Of a DNA stretch of 64,000 nt, positions 41,532 to 50,731 are shown one piece after another. The translations under genes were made by a program, and so were the position numbers. The stretch lies in the NCBI GenBank assembly GCA_035267185.1, contig DATFLY010000008.1, forward strand, positions 40,698-104,697. Direction: 5' to 3'. Each line of letters opens with the position of its first letter. Within the stretch, counting starts at the first letter, position 1. The notes beneath the pieces are model-generated. The model was not told the DNA's origin. It saw only the letters and a list, made by a program, of their open reading frames with translations, and searched no databases. Source of the stretch: JAUIBE01 sp035267185 (GTDB lineage: Bacteria; Pseudomonadota; Gammaproteobacteria; Xanthomonadales; SZUA-36).

Positions 41532-44500
41532 TTAGGTCAGTTTTTGAGCCGGCTGCCCGCGGGAACCCTTGAACCTGCGAGCGACTTCTAGAACCATCGC
41601 CACAAAAACCGGCAAAATGGTGAGCGTAATAAAGCTTGAGAACAACAGGCCAAAGAGCACAATGGCGCCAAGCCCACGGTAAAGCTCTGCGCCTTCGCCG
41701 GGAAGAAAAACCAGGGGCGAAAGACCACATACGGTTGTCACAGTGGACATCATGACCGGTCGCAGTCGCACATGGGCCGCCTCACGCACGGCCTCGACGA
41801 TCTCCATACCCTTTTGTTCAACATTCCGCACTGCGCGTTCAACGATAAGAATCGGGTTGTTCACAACCGTTCCGATCAAAACCAAAAAGCCCAGCATGGT
41901 GATGACATCAAAAGGCTGAAGTACGGGCGTCAGGCCAATGAGGTCCAGGTTTCCACCAATCGCATTCACCAGCCACAGGCCAACAAGACCACCTGAAATT
42001 CCGATCGGCACAGTGGTCATGATGATCAGCGGGAATCCCCAGTGCGAAAATACCGCGACCATCAGGAGATAGGCAATGAACACTGCAAGAATAAAATTGG
42101 CGCCCATTTCAGCCCGGGTATCCTCAAGCTTGGTGCTGGCCCCGGATATACCGGCGGTAATACTCATCGGAATTGCACCGGACTCTCGCAGGCCCTTCAC
42201 CAGGTCGCGCTGAACAATTTCAACGCCCGATTCAAGCGCAATATCGCGGGGTGGAATGATATTGATGGTGACTGTTCGCAAGCCATTAACCCTTTGCACG
42301 CTGGATGTCCCGACAACCTCTTCCACTTTCGCGAGTGCTGACAACTGAATGGTGCCATTCGGGGTGTGAATCATCACGTTCTCAAGGTCCTGTGGCTGGT
42401 TAATCACACCCGAAGATGAATACAGATACATATCTATCTTGTCATCATCGAGAAAAAATTCATCAACGAAGGCCCCATCTGAATATGCCCACATCATGTA
42501 ACCAAGTTGCGACTGATCAAGGCCCAGCTCGGCCGCCCGCTCCCAGTCCGGCATAATCTTTGCGATTGGCTGCGACATGGCCAGCGTTGTGGGCGATGGA
42601 GAACTGTTCACCTGTCCACCATCAAAGAGCGCCTCCGCTGACTGATATACACGCAGGGCAGTGCTGTACAACTCCTCAAGATTTCGTCCCTGCAATTCCA
42701 CGTTGATGCTGCGACTGCCGCCACGATTGTCACTGAATATTGAACCCCGCGAAGCAAAACTGAACATCCCTGGAACATCCTGGAAGTGACCCGTCAGGCC
42801 ATCGATCAATGCCTGTGTGTCATCGCGGTCCCGGGGAACGGTCACAAACATCATGAAACCTGGCGAAAGAAAGGATATGTGTCTGTAAATCGGCGGAATA
42901 TCCGTCAGCCCCGCGGCATAATCGCTACCATCCGCACCAATCTGGCTGGTTGCAAACGGATCGACCTGCTGGTGAATATCAAGCATGGTCTGCAGGTTGT
43001 AGCCCGGTGGCGCAAACATTCGCGCAAAAACTTTCGCTTCCTCCCCTTCAGGCAAATACTCGGCCTTTGGCGTCATTACAATCATGATAAAAACGGCAAC
43101 GGCTGCAGTCCCCACCAATGCGCCAATGCGCCTTCCACGGGTGTCCAGCAACCAATCCATAAAGCCTGTCAGACTGGCGCCGAAGGACAATCCTGCCCTG
43201 ACGAAAAACCCACCGATTCCTTTTGCGTGACCGGCAGGCACCTCCCGATGAGTCAGGAATCTTGATGCCGCAGCCGGAATCATGGTGATGGCGACGATCA
43301 TTGACATCAGGATCATTGCTGAAATACCAATCGCAATATCAGAGTACAACTGGCCTGCCTCGAGCTTCAGGAAAACCACTGGCAGGAAGACCATCACGGT
43401 GGTGAGCGTCGAAGCCAGCACCGCGGGCCATACTTCCTCAACGCCTTCCAGGGCAGCCTGGGACCGGCTCATGCCACGGCTGACAAGGCGTGTGATGTTC
43501 TCGAGAACGACGATGGAATTGTCCATGGTCATGCCAATGGCGAAAGCCACGCCCGCCATGGAAATCACGTTGATGGTCCTGCCCGTCAGTAACAAACCAA
43601 GGAATGCGGCCAGGACACAAATCGGAATTCCGATCGATCCAATCAGGGTTGCCGACCAGGACCGCAAAAACAGCCTCAAAACAAGGACGGCCAGAACTGC
43701 ACCGATCAGGAGGTTTTTGAGAACTGTCTTTACGGACGACTTGATGTACATCACATCGTCCATGCGTGGCTCGATCACCAGGCCGTATTCCCTGACCAGG
43801 CCATTGTTAAGTTCTTCAATGGCTGCATTGGCGCCTTCAAAAACCTCGACAATGTTGGAGCCCGGTGTTTTCTTGATCGACATGAACGCCTGCGCCTCAC
43901 CTGCATCGAAGCGGGCACCGCGAACTTCAGAAAGTCCCAACTCTGCATGGCCGACGTCCGATAAACGGATGAAACCCCCATCTCGCTCGGCAATGATCAG
44001 GTTGTTAACCTCATCGATGCTTTGAAAACGACCCAGGGTTCGAACCAGGAAGCGCCTTTTGCCGAAATCAAGATCACCGCCGGAAACATCACGATTTCGG
44101 GTTCGAACAGCATTTCGCACATCAAGAACATTCAACTGGTGCAATGCCAGTTTGGCAGGATCAAGGTAAATATTGAGCTGCCTGCGCACTCCCCCTGAGA
44201 CATCAGCAGAAGACAAACCCGGCACCCGCTCAATGCGGGTCTTGATGTTGTCTTCGATCCAGTCCGTCTCCTCCAGGATGTTACGCCCCATGGGGTTGCC
44301 AGGCAGGGTAGTAATTGAATAAAAAGCGAACGAATTCTCGGAAAATGAATCGGCTGTGATCCTGGGCTCGTCAACATTTTCGGGATAATTCGGTACCTGG
44401 GACAAAGCGTTGGAGGTACGAATCAGTGCATCGCTGATATCGGTCCCGAACGGAAATTCAAGTTCAATGGTCCCCCGTCCAAAGCTGGCAGTCGAATCGA

Positions 44501-44732
44501 TGCGTTCCAGTCCTGTGACATTTCGAAGAAACTCTTCCTGTTCAACCAGGATTTCCTTCTCAATATCCTGCGGGCTGGCACCCGGCCAGCGGGTGTCTAC
44601 GCTGATGACGCGCGGATCGAGGTCAGGTATCAACTGTAATGGCACCCTGAAGAGGGCGGAGATACCAAACAGGCAAACAATGATGATGCCAACGGTCACG
44701 ATAACCGGCTTTTCCAGCGCAAAACGGATCAT
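41532..44732 (-). CDS. RND-family efflux permease (AcrB-like)
   Basis: This 1066-residue inner-membrane proton antiporter has the duplicated RND layout: 12 spans and two large periplasmic loops. TM1 begins VIVTVGIIIVCLFGISALF. The proton-relay helix reads GMTMDNSIVVLENI (Asp kept, the second acidic position is Asn, as in many orphan RND pumps). The pump lies 4 bp after its adaptor gene. No TolC-type gene is nearby. The substrate cannot be told. Confidence 0.93.
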   Translation of the reverse strand: MIRFALEKPVIVTVGIIIVCLFGISALFRVPLQLIPDLDPRVISVDTRWPGASPQDIEKEILVEQEEFLRNVTGLERIDSTASFGRGTIELEFPFGTDISDALIRTSNALSQVPNYPENVDEPRITADSFSENSFAFYSITTLPGNPMGRNILEETDWIEDNIKTRIERVPGLSSADVSGGVRRQLNIYLDPAKLALHQLNVLDVRNAVRTRNRDVSGGDLDFGKRRFLVRTLGRFQSIDEVNNLIIAERDGGFIRLSDVGHAELGLSEVRGARFDAGEAQAFMSIKKTPGSNIVEVFEGANAAIEELNNGLVREYGLVIEPRMDDVMYIKSSVKTVLKNLLIGAVLAVLVLRLFLRSWSATLIGSIGIPICVLAAFLGLLLTGRTINVISMAGVAFAIGMTMDNSIVVLENITRLVSRGMSRSQAALEGVEEVWPAVLASTLTTVMVFLPVVFLKLEAGQLYSDIAIGISAMILMSMIVAITMIPAAASRFLTHREVPAGHAKGIGGFFVRAGLSFGASLTGFMDWLLDTRGRRIGALVGTAAVAVFIMIVMTPKAEYLPEGEEAKVFARMFAPPGYNLQTMLDIHQQVDPFATSQIGADGSDYAAGLTDIPPIYRHISFLSPGFMMFVTVPRDRDDTQALIDGLTGHFQDVPGMFSFASRGSIFSDNRGGSRSINVELQGRNLEELYSTALRVYQSAEALFDGGQVNSSPSPTTLAMSQPIAKIMPDWERAAELGLDQSQLGYMMWAYSDGAFVDEFFLDDDKIDMYLYSSSGVINQPQDLENVMIHTPNGTIQLSALAKVEEVVGTSSVQRVNGLRTVTINIIPPRDIALESGVEIVQRDLVKGLRESGAIPMSITAGISGASTKLEDTRAEMGANFILAVFIAYLLMVAVFSHWGFPLIIMTTVPIGISGGLVGLWLVNAIGGNLDLIGLTPVLQPFDVITMLGFLVLIGTVVNNPILIVERAVRNVEQKGMEIVEAVREAAHVRLRPVMMSTVTTVCGLSPLVFLPGEGAELYRGLGAIVLFGLLFSSFITLTILPVFVAMVLEVARRFKGSRGQPAQKLT

Positions 44733-44736
44733 GTCG

Positions 44737-45849
44737 TCACTGACTCCCGGTGACAGGCATCTCGGCTGTTACAGCCTGCCCGGGTCGCAGTGCCTCATTG
44801 CCCAGGGTTACCACCTGGTCGCCTTCCTGCAGCCTGTCAGAAATCACTTCCACACTGGACCCATTCCGTCTGCCGAGTGCGATGGTAACCGGCTCAGCGA
44901 CACCTTCATCCACAACCCAGACAACTGCACTACCATCCGGCAGGCGCACAATTGCATCTGAAACGACCTGCAGGACAGAATTTTGATTATTTTGATCCAG
45001 TGACAGCACCAGGTGCGCCGACATCCCGGGAGCCAGGCCCATATCCGGGTTCGGCACTTCAATCCGAACCCTGAAACTTCGGCTGCTTCCCTCGGCAGCA
45101 GCAACCACCGCATCAACCCTGGCCTCAAGCACCTGTCCTGGACGAGCATCGACAGTAATGGTTGCCGGGGTTCCGGCTTTGACTTCTGAATAGTAACGCT
45201 CCGAGACTCTTGCAATCACACGTAAAGGGTCAGCCTGAAGTAACTGAAATGCAGCGCTGTTTGCATCCAGCCATTCACCTTCTTCTGCATGCCTTTCGCT
45301 GATCACGCCGGCAAAAGGGGCGCGCAATTTGTGACGATCAATTCTCAGTTCCTGCGCTTTAATCTGCAGTTCGAGCTGCTGCACACGAGATTGGGCTGCA
45401 GCCTCATTTGCAAGCCTTGCGCTGTACTCACTCTGCGAAATGTTTTTCGCATCAATCAGGCTGCGAGCCTCATCGGCCAGTCTTTCTGCTTCGTTGAACA
45501 GCAGGCGCGATTCTTCATGCATGGCTTCAAAGCGTTGCAATTCAAGCGCAGCCATCTCCGAGTCCAGCTCAAGCAGGAGCTCACCCTCATCAACCCGGTC
45601 ACCAGCTTCAAAGTAGACAGCTTCAACCAACCCGCTTTGCTGCACCGCCAGGTCACTGGTTCGAGGTGACACGATTGAACCGGATACTGGCAGTTTAGCC
45701 AGAATAGGTGCGCTGACCACAGCCTCGACACGAACTTTCATCTGTGCCTGAATGGCGCCCGGATAACTGTTAAATATTACGAAAAGCGCTACTGTCAGCC
45801 ATGGTGAAACAAATCTGGGAAGTAACAACATCTGGCCACGATAACCCAT
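44737..45849 (-). CDS. RND periplasmic adaptor (membrane fusion protein)
   Basis: This adaptor of about 370 residues has a signal/anchor (VALFVIFNSYPGAIQA), a lipoyl-like part (VSPRTSDLAVQQSGLVEAVYFEAGDRVDEGELL), and a hairpin coiled coil (residues about 105-185) with a RAPFAGVISERHAEEGEWL return. The beta-barrel and C-terminal domains follow (LAPGMSAHLVLSLDQ). The start is taken at ATG 45849; ATG 45831 is possible. It is divergent from the serine hydrolase gene, 93 bp away, and co-transcribed with the RND permease. Confidence 0.9.
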   Translation of the reverse strand: MGYRGQMLLLPRFVSPWLTVALFVIFNSYPGAIQAQMKVRVEAVVSAPILAKLPVSGSIVSPRTSDLAVQQSGLVEAVYFEAGDRVDEGELLLELDSEMAALELQRFEAMHEESRLLFNEAERLADEARSLIDAKNISQSEYSARLANEAAAQSRVQQLELQIKAQELRIDRHKLRAPFAGVISERHAEEGEWLDANSAAFQLLQADPLRVIARVSERYYSEVKAGTPATITVDARPGQVLEARVDAVVAAAEGSSRSFRVRIEVPNPDMGLAPGMSAHLVLSLDQNNQNSVLQVVSDAIVRLPDGSAVVWVVDEGVAEPVTIALGRRNGSSVEVISDRLQEGDQVVTLGNEALRPGQAVTAEMPVTGSQ

Positions 45850-45942
45850 TCGGACCCGCAATCAAATATGCATTTTTTGCGTTCGCCAGAATGCCTGGTT
45901 TGGTAGTATTCACGCTGATAGTTGAAATCTGTGTAAACACTG

Positions 45943-47961
45943 ATGAGATTTGCCCTGGCCCCCTGTTTGCTTTTGCTGTTGTCATTCACTGCGCATGGCG
46001 CACAGGTGGCTGATGGGGTCGATGTTCCCGAGCTCGAAATTTTTGACGATGTCATGACGAATTTCATGGAGGCTCATGACATCCCGGATGGACAGCTGGC
46101 GATCACCAGGCAGGGTAAGCTGGTTTTCGCAAGGTCCTACACACACAACTCCGGCAAACCGACCAGCATTCACAGCCAGTATCGAATTGCCAGCGTCAGC
46201 AAGCCACTGACCTCGACACTGTTGCATCGCGCCCAGCAGGACGGCCTGCTTTCTCTTGATGACAAGATCAGCAAGCATCTCGACCTGACCACCCTGCCCG
46301 GCCAGACTGCAGATCCGCGCCTGGCCAGCGTTACGGTTCGCCAGCTGCTTCAGCATCTGGGTGGGTTTGGTAGTCCCGGCGAATATGGGTTTGATCCTGG
46401 TGCTCATGATGCTGCCATCGCCTTCGCCACTGAAGAGGGATTACCGGTATTAAAGACTGACATTCAGAAATACATGAATGGCCGGTCTCTGATCCATGAG
46501 CCTGGCACCACCTTTGCCTATTCGAATTACGGATTCATGCTGGCCGGTATGGTGATCGAGTCGGTCACCGGCCTGCCCTACGGCGCCTATGCAGATGAGA
46601 TTCTGAACGAAATCGGAATCTATGATGCCCGGCAATCCCGCTCGCAGGAACATCGCCTTTATCCGGAAGAAGCCCGTTACTACTCAAGTGGCGTAAAAAG
46701 CACTGTACTGGACAACAGTGGCGAGATCGTGGCGCTTCAATACGGCGGCCTGAATTCCGAAAACAATGGTTCTTATGGAGGCTGGACGATTTCAGCGCCC
46801 GAAATCGTTCGCTGGCTTTCGAATCTGGACAACCCGCTGGCCCCGGGCTCGATACTAAATCCGTCCTCCAGGGATGAAATGTGGGATCTTCCGGAGAATC
46901 ATGTACCACCTTACAACCTGGGAGATGAGTACTACGCATCCGGCTGGAGTGTCCGCGAATACGGATATAACGCGAAAAACACCTACCACACCGGCAGTCT
47001 GCCCGGAACCATGACGTGGGCCGTCAGGCTCTGGACCGGCGTAAGCTATATGCTGTCATTTAACAAACGAAACGAAACCGGCCAGGGAAACTGGTACAGC
47101 GAAATTGACGCTGCCCTTGGGGTTGCACTGGATCAGATTTTCAACTGGCCCACACATGATCTTTTTCCAATCGTTTTGCGAGACCAGCCGGAAGATGCCG
47201 GAGCCCGATACAACGGTTCCTGGTTCGATGTAACTCACGACGGCGAGGGTTTCGCAATCTCTGTCATCAACCCCAATACCGCAGTCATTTACTGGTTTAC
47301 CTATGACCGCCAGGGCAACCAGAAATGGTATTTCGGGATCGCGCAACTGGAAGGCCACCGGATGATTGTCGATACACTGCTGGAAACCCGTGGTGGCCGA
47401 TTCGGCCCGGGTTTTGACCCGACAGAAGTCGAAACAACCGAAGTGGGCTCGCTGGTGATCAATTTCTACGATGGTGTAAGAGCAAAGGCTGATTATCTTC
47501 TTAACGGACATTCCGGTTACCAGGAGCTGTCCCGCCTTTCCGTTCCGTTCAGCAGCGACGAACCGGAAGCATCGGGTGACGACTGGCGCAACGGGCTTTG
47601 GTACGACCTCACACATGATGGTGAGGGCTACGTGGTTGAAGTCCTGCCAGGCGGGCAAATCGTTATTTACTGGTTCACTTATGACAAGGATGGCGATCCG
47701 GCATGGATGATTGGGACAATCAATGGTGAGTCCCTGCAGGACGGCGCAGCCATCACCATGCAATTGACAGAAGGTGGCAATTTCGGCGTGGGTTTCGATC
47801 CGGATAATGTGATTGCCACCAACAATGGCACCGCGGTCATTCAGCTTCGATGCGATGGCCCGTCTTCATCGGAATACAGTGGCGGAAACAGTCGCTTCTC
47901 CGAAGTGACACTCAATCTTCAGAGGCTGGCCACTTTCATCGAGCCACCCTGCACGGAGTAA
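45943..47961 (+). CDS. Secreted serine hydrolase (class C beta-lactamase-like) with two C-terminal repeats
   Basis: The protein has 672 residues: a signal peptide (PCLLLLLSFTAHGA), then a beta-lactamase/D-Ala-D-Ala-peptidase-like domain with SxxK (IASVSKPLTS) and YxN (FAYSNYGFML) motifs. Two similar beta domains of about 110-125 residues follow: GSWFDVTHDGEGFAISV with VIYWFTYDRQGNQKWYFG (from about 47208), and GLWYDLTHDGEGYVVEV with VIYWFTYDKDGDPAWMIG (from about 47590). The repeats probably bind something at the cell surface; the natural substrate is unknown. Confidence 0.85.
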   Translation: MRFALAPCLLLLLSFTAHGAQVADGVDVPELEIFDDVMTNFMEAHDIPDGQLAITRQGKLVFARSYTHNSGKPTSIHSQYRIASVSKPLTSTLLHRAQQDGLLSLDDKISKHLDLTTLPGQTADPRLASVTVRQLLQHLGGFGSPGEYGFDPGAHDAAIAFATEEGLPVLKTDIQKYMNGRSLIHEPGTTFAYSNYGFMLAGMVIESVTGLPYGAYADEILNEIGIYDARQSRSQEHRLYPEEARYYSSGVKSTVLDNSGEIVALQYGGLNSENNGSYGGWTISAPEIVRWLSNLDNPLAPGSILNPSSRDEMWDLPENHVPPYNLGDEYYASGWSVREYGYNAKNTYHTGSLPGTMTWAVRLWTGVSYMLSFNKRNETGQGNWYSEIDAALGVALDQIFNWPTHDLFPIVLRDQPEDAGARYNGSWFDVTHDGEGFAISVINPNTAVIYWFTYDRQGNQKWYFGIAQLEGHRMIVDTLLETRGGRFGPGFDPTEVETTEVGSLVINFYDGVRAKADYLLNGHSGYQELSRLSVPFSSDEPEASGDDWRNGLWYDLTHDGEGYVVEVLPGGQIVIYWFTYDKDGDPAWMIGTINGESLQDGAAITMQLTEGGNFGVGFDPDNVIATNNGTAVIQLRCDGPSSSEYSGGNSRFSEVTLNLQRLATFIEPPCTE

Positions 47962-48029
47962 TTTTTTAGCAATTGCAGACATGCGAATTCAGCCTGGCAG
48001 TTCACAACCCGAATCGAGGAATCTGACTA

Positions 48030-48905
48030 ATGTGTAACGAACGCACCGAAAAAGACATTCAAAATCATCTTGAAAACACTGGCATGACTCGCCGTGATTT
48101 CAACGTGGCACTTTCCGCAGCGGCCCTGGCCACCCTGTTACCTGCTGTTGCAAATGCAAACGAAATTGCTACATCCGATGTCATGGTTCCAACGCCCGAT
48201 GGCGAGGCTGATTGCTTCCTGGCCCACCCCGTGGAAGGCAGCCATGCAGCCGTCATCATGTGGCCTGATATCAAGGGCATTCGACCCGCCTTTCGAATGA
48301 TGGGTGAACGCCTGGCTAAATCAGGCTACTCGGTATTGGTTGTGAATCCCTACTACCGAACCGTTGAAGGCGAAGTCATTACGGAAGGTGAAAGTTTTGG
48401 TGATCCGGCCGTACGTGAGAGACTGATGCCCCATGCCCGCTCGCTCTCGCCCGAAACCTGTGTCATTGATGGCGGTGCCTACATCGAATACCTGGATGCA
48501 CATGAATCGGTGGATTCCAGTCGCCAGATTGGGTCAGCGGGCTATTGCATGACAGGCTCCTACACCATGCGACTGGCAGCGGCCTATCCGGAGCGCATCG
48601 GGGCCGGGGCTTCATTCCACGGTGGCGGCCTTGCAACGGACAAGCCCGACAGCCCTCATCTGCTGGTTCCACAAATGGACGCGGGTTTCCTGATTGCTAT
48701 TGCCGAGAATGATGACGAAAAAGACCCTGAGGACAAGGTCCTTCTGCGCGAAGCTTTCGATCAGACCGACCTGTTTGCAGAAATCGAAGTATACGAAGGC
48801 ACGCTTCATGGCTGGTGCCCCCCGGACGGTGGCGCCTATAACCAGGTCCAGGCGGATCGTGCATGGTCGCGCATGCTGGCATTATACGAGAACGAGCTGG
48901 CCTGA
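48030..48905 (+). CDS. Dienelactone-hydrolase-family protein with Tat-like signal
   Basis: This 291-residue alpha/beta hydrolase has a predicted Tat signal (MTRRDFNVALSAAALATLLPAVANA). The cysteine nucleophile lies in IGSAGYCMTGSYTMRLAA (G-x-C-x-G as in dienelactone hydrolases). The histidine is in EGTLHGWCPPDGG, and an aspartate-bearing segment is AENDDEKDPED. Export of this family is less usual. The true substrate is unknown. Confidence 0.87.
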   Translation: MCNERTEKDIQNHLENTGMTRRDFNVALSAAALATLLPAVANANEIATSDVMVPTPDGEADCFLAHPVEGSHAAVIMWPDIKGIRPAFRMMGERLAKSGYSVLVVNPYYRTVEGEVITEGESFGDPAVRERLMPHARSLSPETCVIDGGAYIEYLDAHESVDSSRQIGSAGYCMTGSYTMRLAAAYPERIGAGASFHGGGLATDKPDSPHLLVPQMDAGFLIAIAENDDEKDPEDKVLLREAFDQTDLFAEIEVYEGTLHGWCPPDGGAYNQVQADRAWSRMLALYENELA

Positions 48906-48978
48906 TAAGAGGCTGACCGTGATTCCCGGGCCGGCCACGATAAATGTGTGCTGACGAACCGGTCTTCATTGAAAACGC

Positions 48979-49003
48979 GCGGGGTGCTGTCATGGCACCC
49001 CGC
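48979..49003 (-). terminator. Hairpin between convergent dienelactone hydrolase and MATE genes
   Basis: GCGGGGTGC (48979-48987) pairs perfectly with GCACCCCGC (48995-49003). On the minus strand it is followed by GCGTTTTC, so it best suits termination of the leftward MATE transcript. It has no T-run rightward. Confidence 0.6.
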
Positions 49004-49017
49004 CAGTCATACAAAGA

Positions 49018-50430
49018 TCAGATCTCCTGGGTTTTCCATTTTCCTTTTCTGAATACCCACACACTCATGATGGTCAACAGTGTCTCCGAGACAACGATCG
49101 CCCAGAAAACGCCGTTTGGCCCCAGGTCAACCGATGTAGCCAGCCAGTAGGCCAGGGGAATTTGCGTCATCCAGAATGCAATCAGGTTCAGGATGGATGG
49201 GGTCTTTGTGTCACCCGCACCGTTGAGCGCCTGGGTAATAATCATTCCAACCGCATACAACGGATATCCCAGCCCCAGGATTCTCAGGCAGTGGGTTCCA
49301 TAACGCAGGATTTCCGGCTCACTGGAAAACAACCCCACGATCTGGGGCGCGAAGATGAAGAAAATTCCGCCGGCCGCAGTCATGAAAATGGCGTTGTAGC
49401 GACATGCCATCCACGCGGCCTTCTCAGCACGACCCGGCCTGGCTGCTCCCAGGTTTTGTCCCACCATCGTGGCCGCGGCATTACCGAGCCCCCACGCCGG
49501 GAGAAAAACGAATTCCACCATTCGAATCGCAATGGTATAAGCCGCTACCGGGGCACTTCCCCACATGGCAACAATCCTGATCACCACGATCCAGCTGGAT
49601 GTTGCGATCAGAAACTGGCCAATGCCGCCGATTGATACTTTGATCATTCGAGCAATCAGGGAAGGCGAAATGGCAAGGTTCCTGACCCCGAATGCCAATC
49701 GTCCTTTCCCGGCAAAAAGGTAATAGAACAGGTACAGACAGCCGACACCGCGACCGATGGTCGTTGCGACTGCGGCACCGGTCACCCCCATTTCCGGAAA
49801 CGGCCCCCAACCAAAAATGAAACATGGATCCAGAATGATGTTTAGCCCATTGGCCAGGGTCAGTGACCTTAGCGCAACAGGCGCATCACCTGCACCGCGA
49901 AATGCCGCATTAAGCAGGAACAGGTACAAAATGCTGGCATTACCGCCGAGTAGCACCGCGGTGAATCCCGCTCCTTCAGAGATCACTTCAGGGCTGGCAC
50001 CCATCATCAGAAGCAGATCCTCGGCATAGAATGCCCCGGCCACGCCAATCATGATTGACAAGGCACCACCAACCCAGATCGCCTGCCCGGTGACATAGGC
50101 CGCAGCAATCGGATCTTTGGCTCCGACACGACGTGAAACCATCGCGGTGACGCCCATTCCCAGGCCAATGGCCACTGCGTATAACACTGTAATCAGTGCC
50201 TCGGTGAGCCCCACGGCTGCGACCGCGTTCATTCCCAGCCTGGAAACAAAAGCAATATCGACTACTGCAAATATTGCTTCCATGCCCATCTCGAGCATCA
50301 TCGGAATTGCAAGCAGGCCCAGGCCACGATTGATTGGCCCGCTGGTGAAGTCCGCCTCGTTGTCACGAAGCGCTTCGCGAAAGAATGCGATTACTCTTGA
50401 TGTTTTTTGTCTATTAGAAACGTAAGTCAT
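49018..50430 (-). CDS. MATE-family multidrug efflux transporter
   Basis: This 470-residue, 12-span transporter has the MATE signature elements IPMMLEMGMEAIFAVVDIAFVSRLG (first half) and WGLGNAAATMVGQNLGAARPGRAEKAAW (second half). Drug or metabolite export driven by Na+ or H+ is expected. The substrate is not readable. It is a single minus-strand gene. Confidence 0.93.
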   Translation of the reverse strand: MTYVSNRQKTSRVIAFFREALRDNEADFTSGPINRGLGLLAIPMMLEMGMEAIFAVVDIAFVSRLGMNAVAAVGLTEALITVLYAVAIGLGMGVTAMVSRRVGAKDPIAAAYVTGQAIWVGGALSIMIGVAGAFYAEDLLLMMGASPEVISEGAGFTAVLLGGNASILYLFLLNAAFRGAGDAPVALRSLTLANGLNIILDPCFIFGWGPFPEMGVTGAAVATTIGRGVGCLYLFYYLFAGKGRLAFGVRNLAISPSLIARMIKVSIGGIGQFLIATSSWIVVIRIVAMWGSAPVAAYTIAIRMVEFVFLPAWGLGNAAATMVGQNLGAARPGRAEKAAWMACRYNAIFMTAAGGIFFIFAPQIVGLFSSEPEILRYGTHCLRILGLGYPLYAVGMIITQALNGAGDTKTPSILNLIAFWMTQIPLAYWLATSVDLGPNGVFWAIVVSETLLTIMSVWVFRKGKWKTQEI

Positions 50431-50731
50431 TATTTTATATCCAGATTTTTTATTCTATCCGGACAAAAAACAAAAGAATCTGAGTCCGGAATCGGTAGCC
50501 GGACCAGGAAATTAATCTGAAATGCGGCTAACTGAGACTGTGCAGGTAAAGCGGGCCAACGCCTTCAAAAGGCATGCCCCGCAGACGAACAAGCGCCATC
50601 GCGACGAAGGGTACGTCTGTGGTGTGATGGCTGTTCATGTCTCTGGTCCGATAAATATCTGTCAACTTACGAAGGCGCATATCCTACCCCGGTTTCCCGG
50701 AATTGCCAAGTGTCATCCCTGGATTCGAATA
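50431..50731. other. Intergenic region between MATE and oligopeptidase genes
   Basis: This is a 301-bp gap with both flanking genes on the minus strand. It starts with an AT-rich stretch (50431-50480) that should hold the MATE promoter and leader. A rightward open frame from 50522 runs through it into the antisense of the peptidase gene; it shows no recognisable protein content. I see no hairpin with a T-run here. Confidence 0.5.
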
